Below are positions 12,325-12,552 of a stretch of DNA of 12,552 nt, in pieces. This DNA is from Chloroflexota bacterium. Lineage in GTDB: Bacteria; Chloroflexota; Dehalococcoidia; UBA2979. The notes beneath the pieces were generated by a model, which was not told the origin of the DNA, did no database searches, and saw nothing but the letters and a program-made list of their open reading frames with translations. The first letter of the stretch is position 1. Each line of letters opens with the position of its first letter. A program made the position numbers and the translations under genes. The DNA lies in assembly GCA_016875695.1 (NCBI GenBank), contig VGPB01000039.1:1-12552 (forward strand). Reading direction: 5' to 3'.

Positions 12325-12552
12325 TCACACAACGGCGAGCGTGAGGTCGCCGGCGCGGCGGCCCTGCAGCGACCACGCGCTGACCTGGTCGATCGTGACG
12401 TCGACGAGCCGGCCGACGAGGCCGGCGCCCTGGAAGTGCACAATTTGGCCGCCGCGCGTGCGCCCGCTCGCGCGGCCGTCCTCCTCGCGCTCGACGAGCA
12501 CCTCGACGCTGCGCGCGAGCAGGCGGCGGTTGCGGCGCTCGGTGGAGGCGGC
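12325..12552 (-). CDS. miaB: tRNA-2-methylthio-N6-dimethylallyladenosine synthase, C-terminal TRAM end (cut by window edge)
   Basis: The last 75 residues of a methylthiotransferase. RRLLARSVEVLVEREEDGRA, SGRTRGGQIVHFQGAG, LVGRLVDVTIDQVSAWSLQG is a TRAM RNA-binding domain; the ending with AWSLQG favours MiaB over RimO. The full enzyme is a radical-SAM [4Fe-4S] protein that adds a methylthio group to i6A37 of tRNAs; those domains lie beyond the right edge. The stop TGA is at 12325-12327, 58 bases before nrtR, and the spacer holds a family 1 repeat. Confidence 0.88.
   Translation of the reverse strand, partial: AASTERRNRRLLARSVEVLVEREEDGRASGRTRGGQIVHFQGAGLVGRLVDVTIDQVSAWSLQGRRAGDLTLAVV

Overview
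The window comes from a very GC-rich bacterial chromosome with dense genes, frequent GTG/TTG starts and several overlapping genes. No gene fixes the taxonomy. The compact EF-Ts, the rpsB-tsf-frr-cdsA-dxr order, the NrtR-type regulator and the many short C/G-rich palindromic repeats that also run through coding sequence suggest Chloroflexota (Dehalococcoidia or a relative). This is inference; a GC-rich actinobacterium-like lineage is not excluded.

Left part (1-3306, all minus strand): a translation and envelope/isoprenoid cluster transcribed right to left: rpsB (S2), tsf (EF-Ts), frr (recycling factor), cdsA (CDP-diacylglycerol synthase) and the 5' part of dxr. The genes pyrH (usually between tsf and frr) and uppS (usually between frr and cdsA) are absent. 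The uppS slot is a gene-free stretch filled with repeats.

Middle left (3307-5188): a divergent region with candidate promoters, then plus-strand fmdB-like zinc-ribbon and dtd (D-aminoacyl-tRNA deacylase) genes, converging on a minus-strand P-loop kinase-like gene.

Middle and right (5342-10786): a de novo NAD island on the minus strand: nadA, a hotdog thioesterase overlapping nadB, nadB, then nadC. A plus-strand higBA-type toxin-antitoxin module sits between nadB and nadC. Its toxin frame is broken by an amber codon and its antitoxin is intact. NadB oxidises aspartate to iminoaspartate, NadA condenses it with dihydroxyacetone phosphate to quinolinate, and NadC makes nicotinate mononucleotide.

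Right end (10787-12552): the nadA upstream region carries two tandem inverted repeats of the form GCGTA-N5-TACGC, each containing the GT-N7-AC core known for NrtR sites. About 0.75 kb away lies a Nudix-plus-winged-helix protein with a degraded Nudix box, which I identify as NrtR. Together they look like a local NAD repressor circuit. A cupin gene lies between them, and the 3' end of miaB closes the window.

Two repeat families run through the window. Family 1 (about ten units in one orientation plus one reversed degenerate unit) has the shape CCCTCAC...hairpin. Family 2 (three copies) has two hairpins. Copies lie in frame inside dtd and nadB, form the C-terminal tail of the thioesterase, and appear to supply the ribosome-binding site and start codon of nrtR. 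These repeats, and the NrtR operators, are the most interesting features here.
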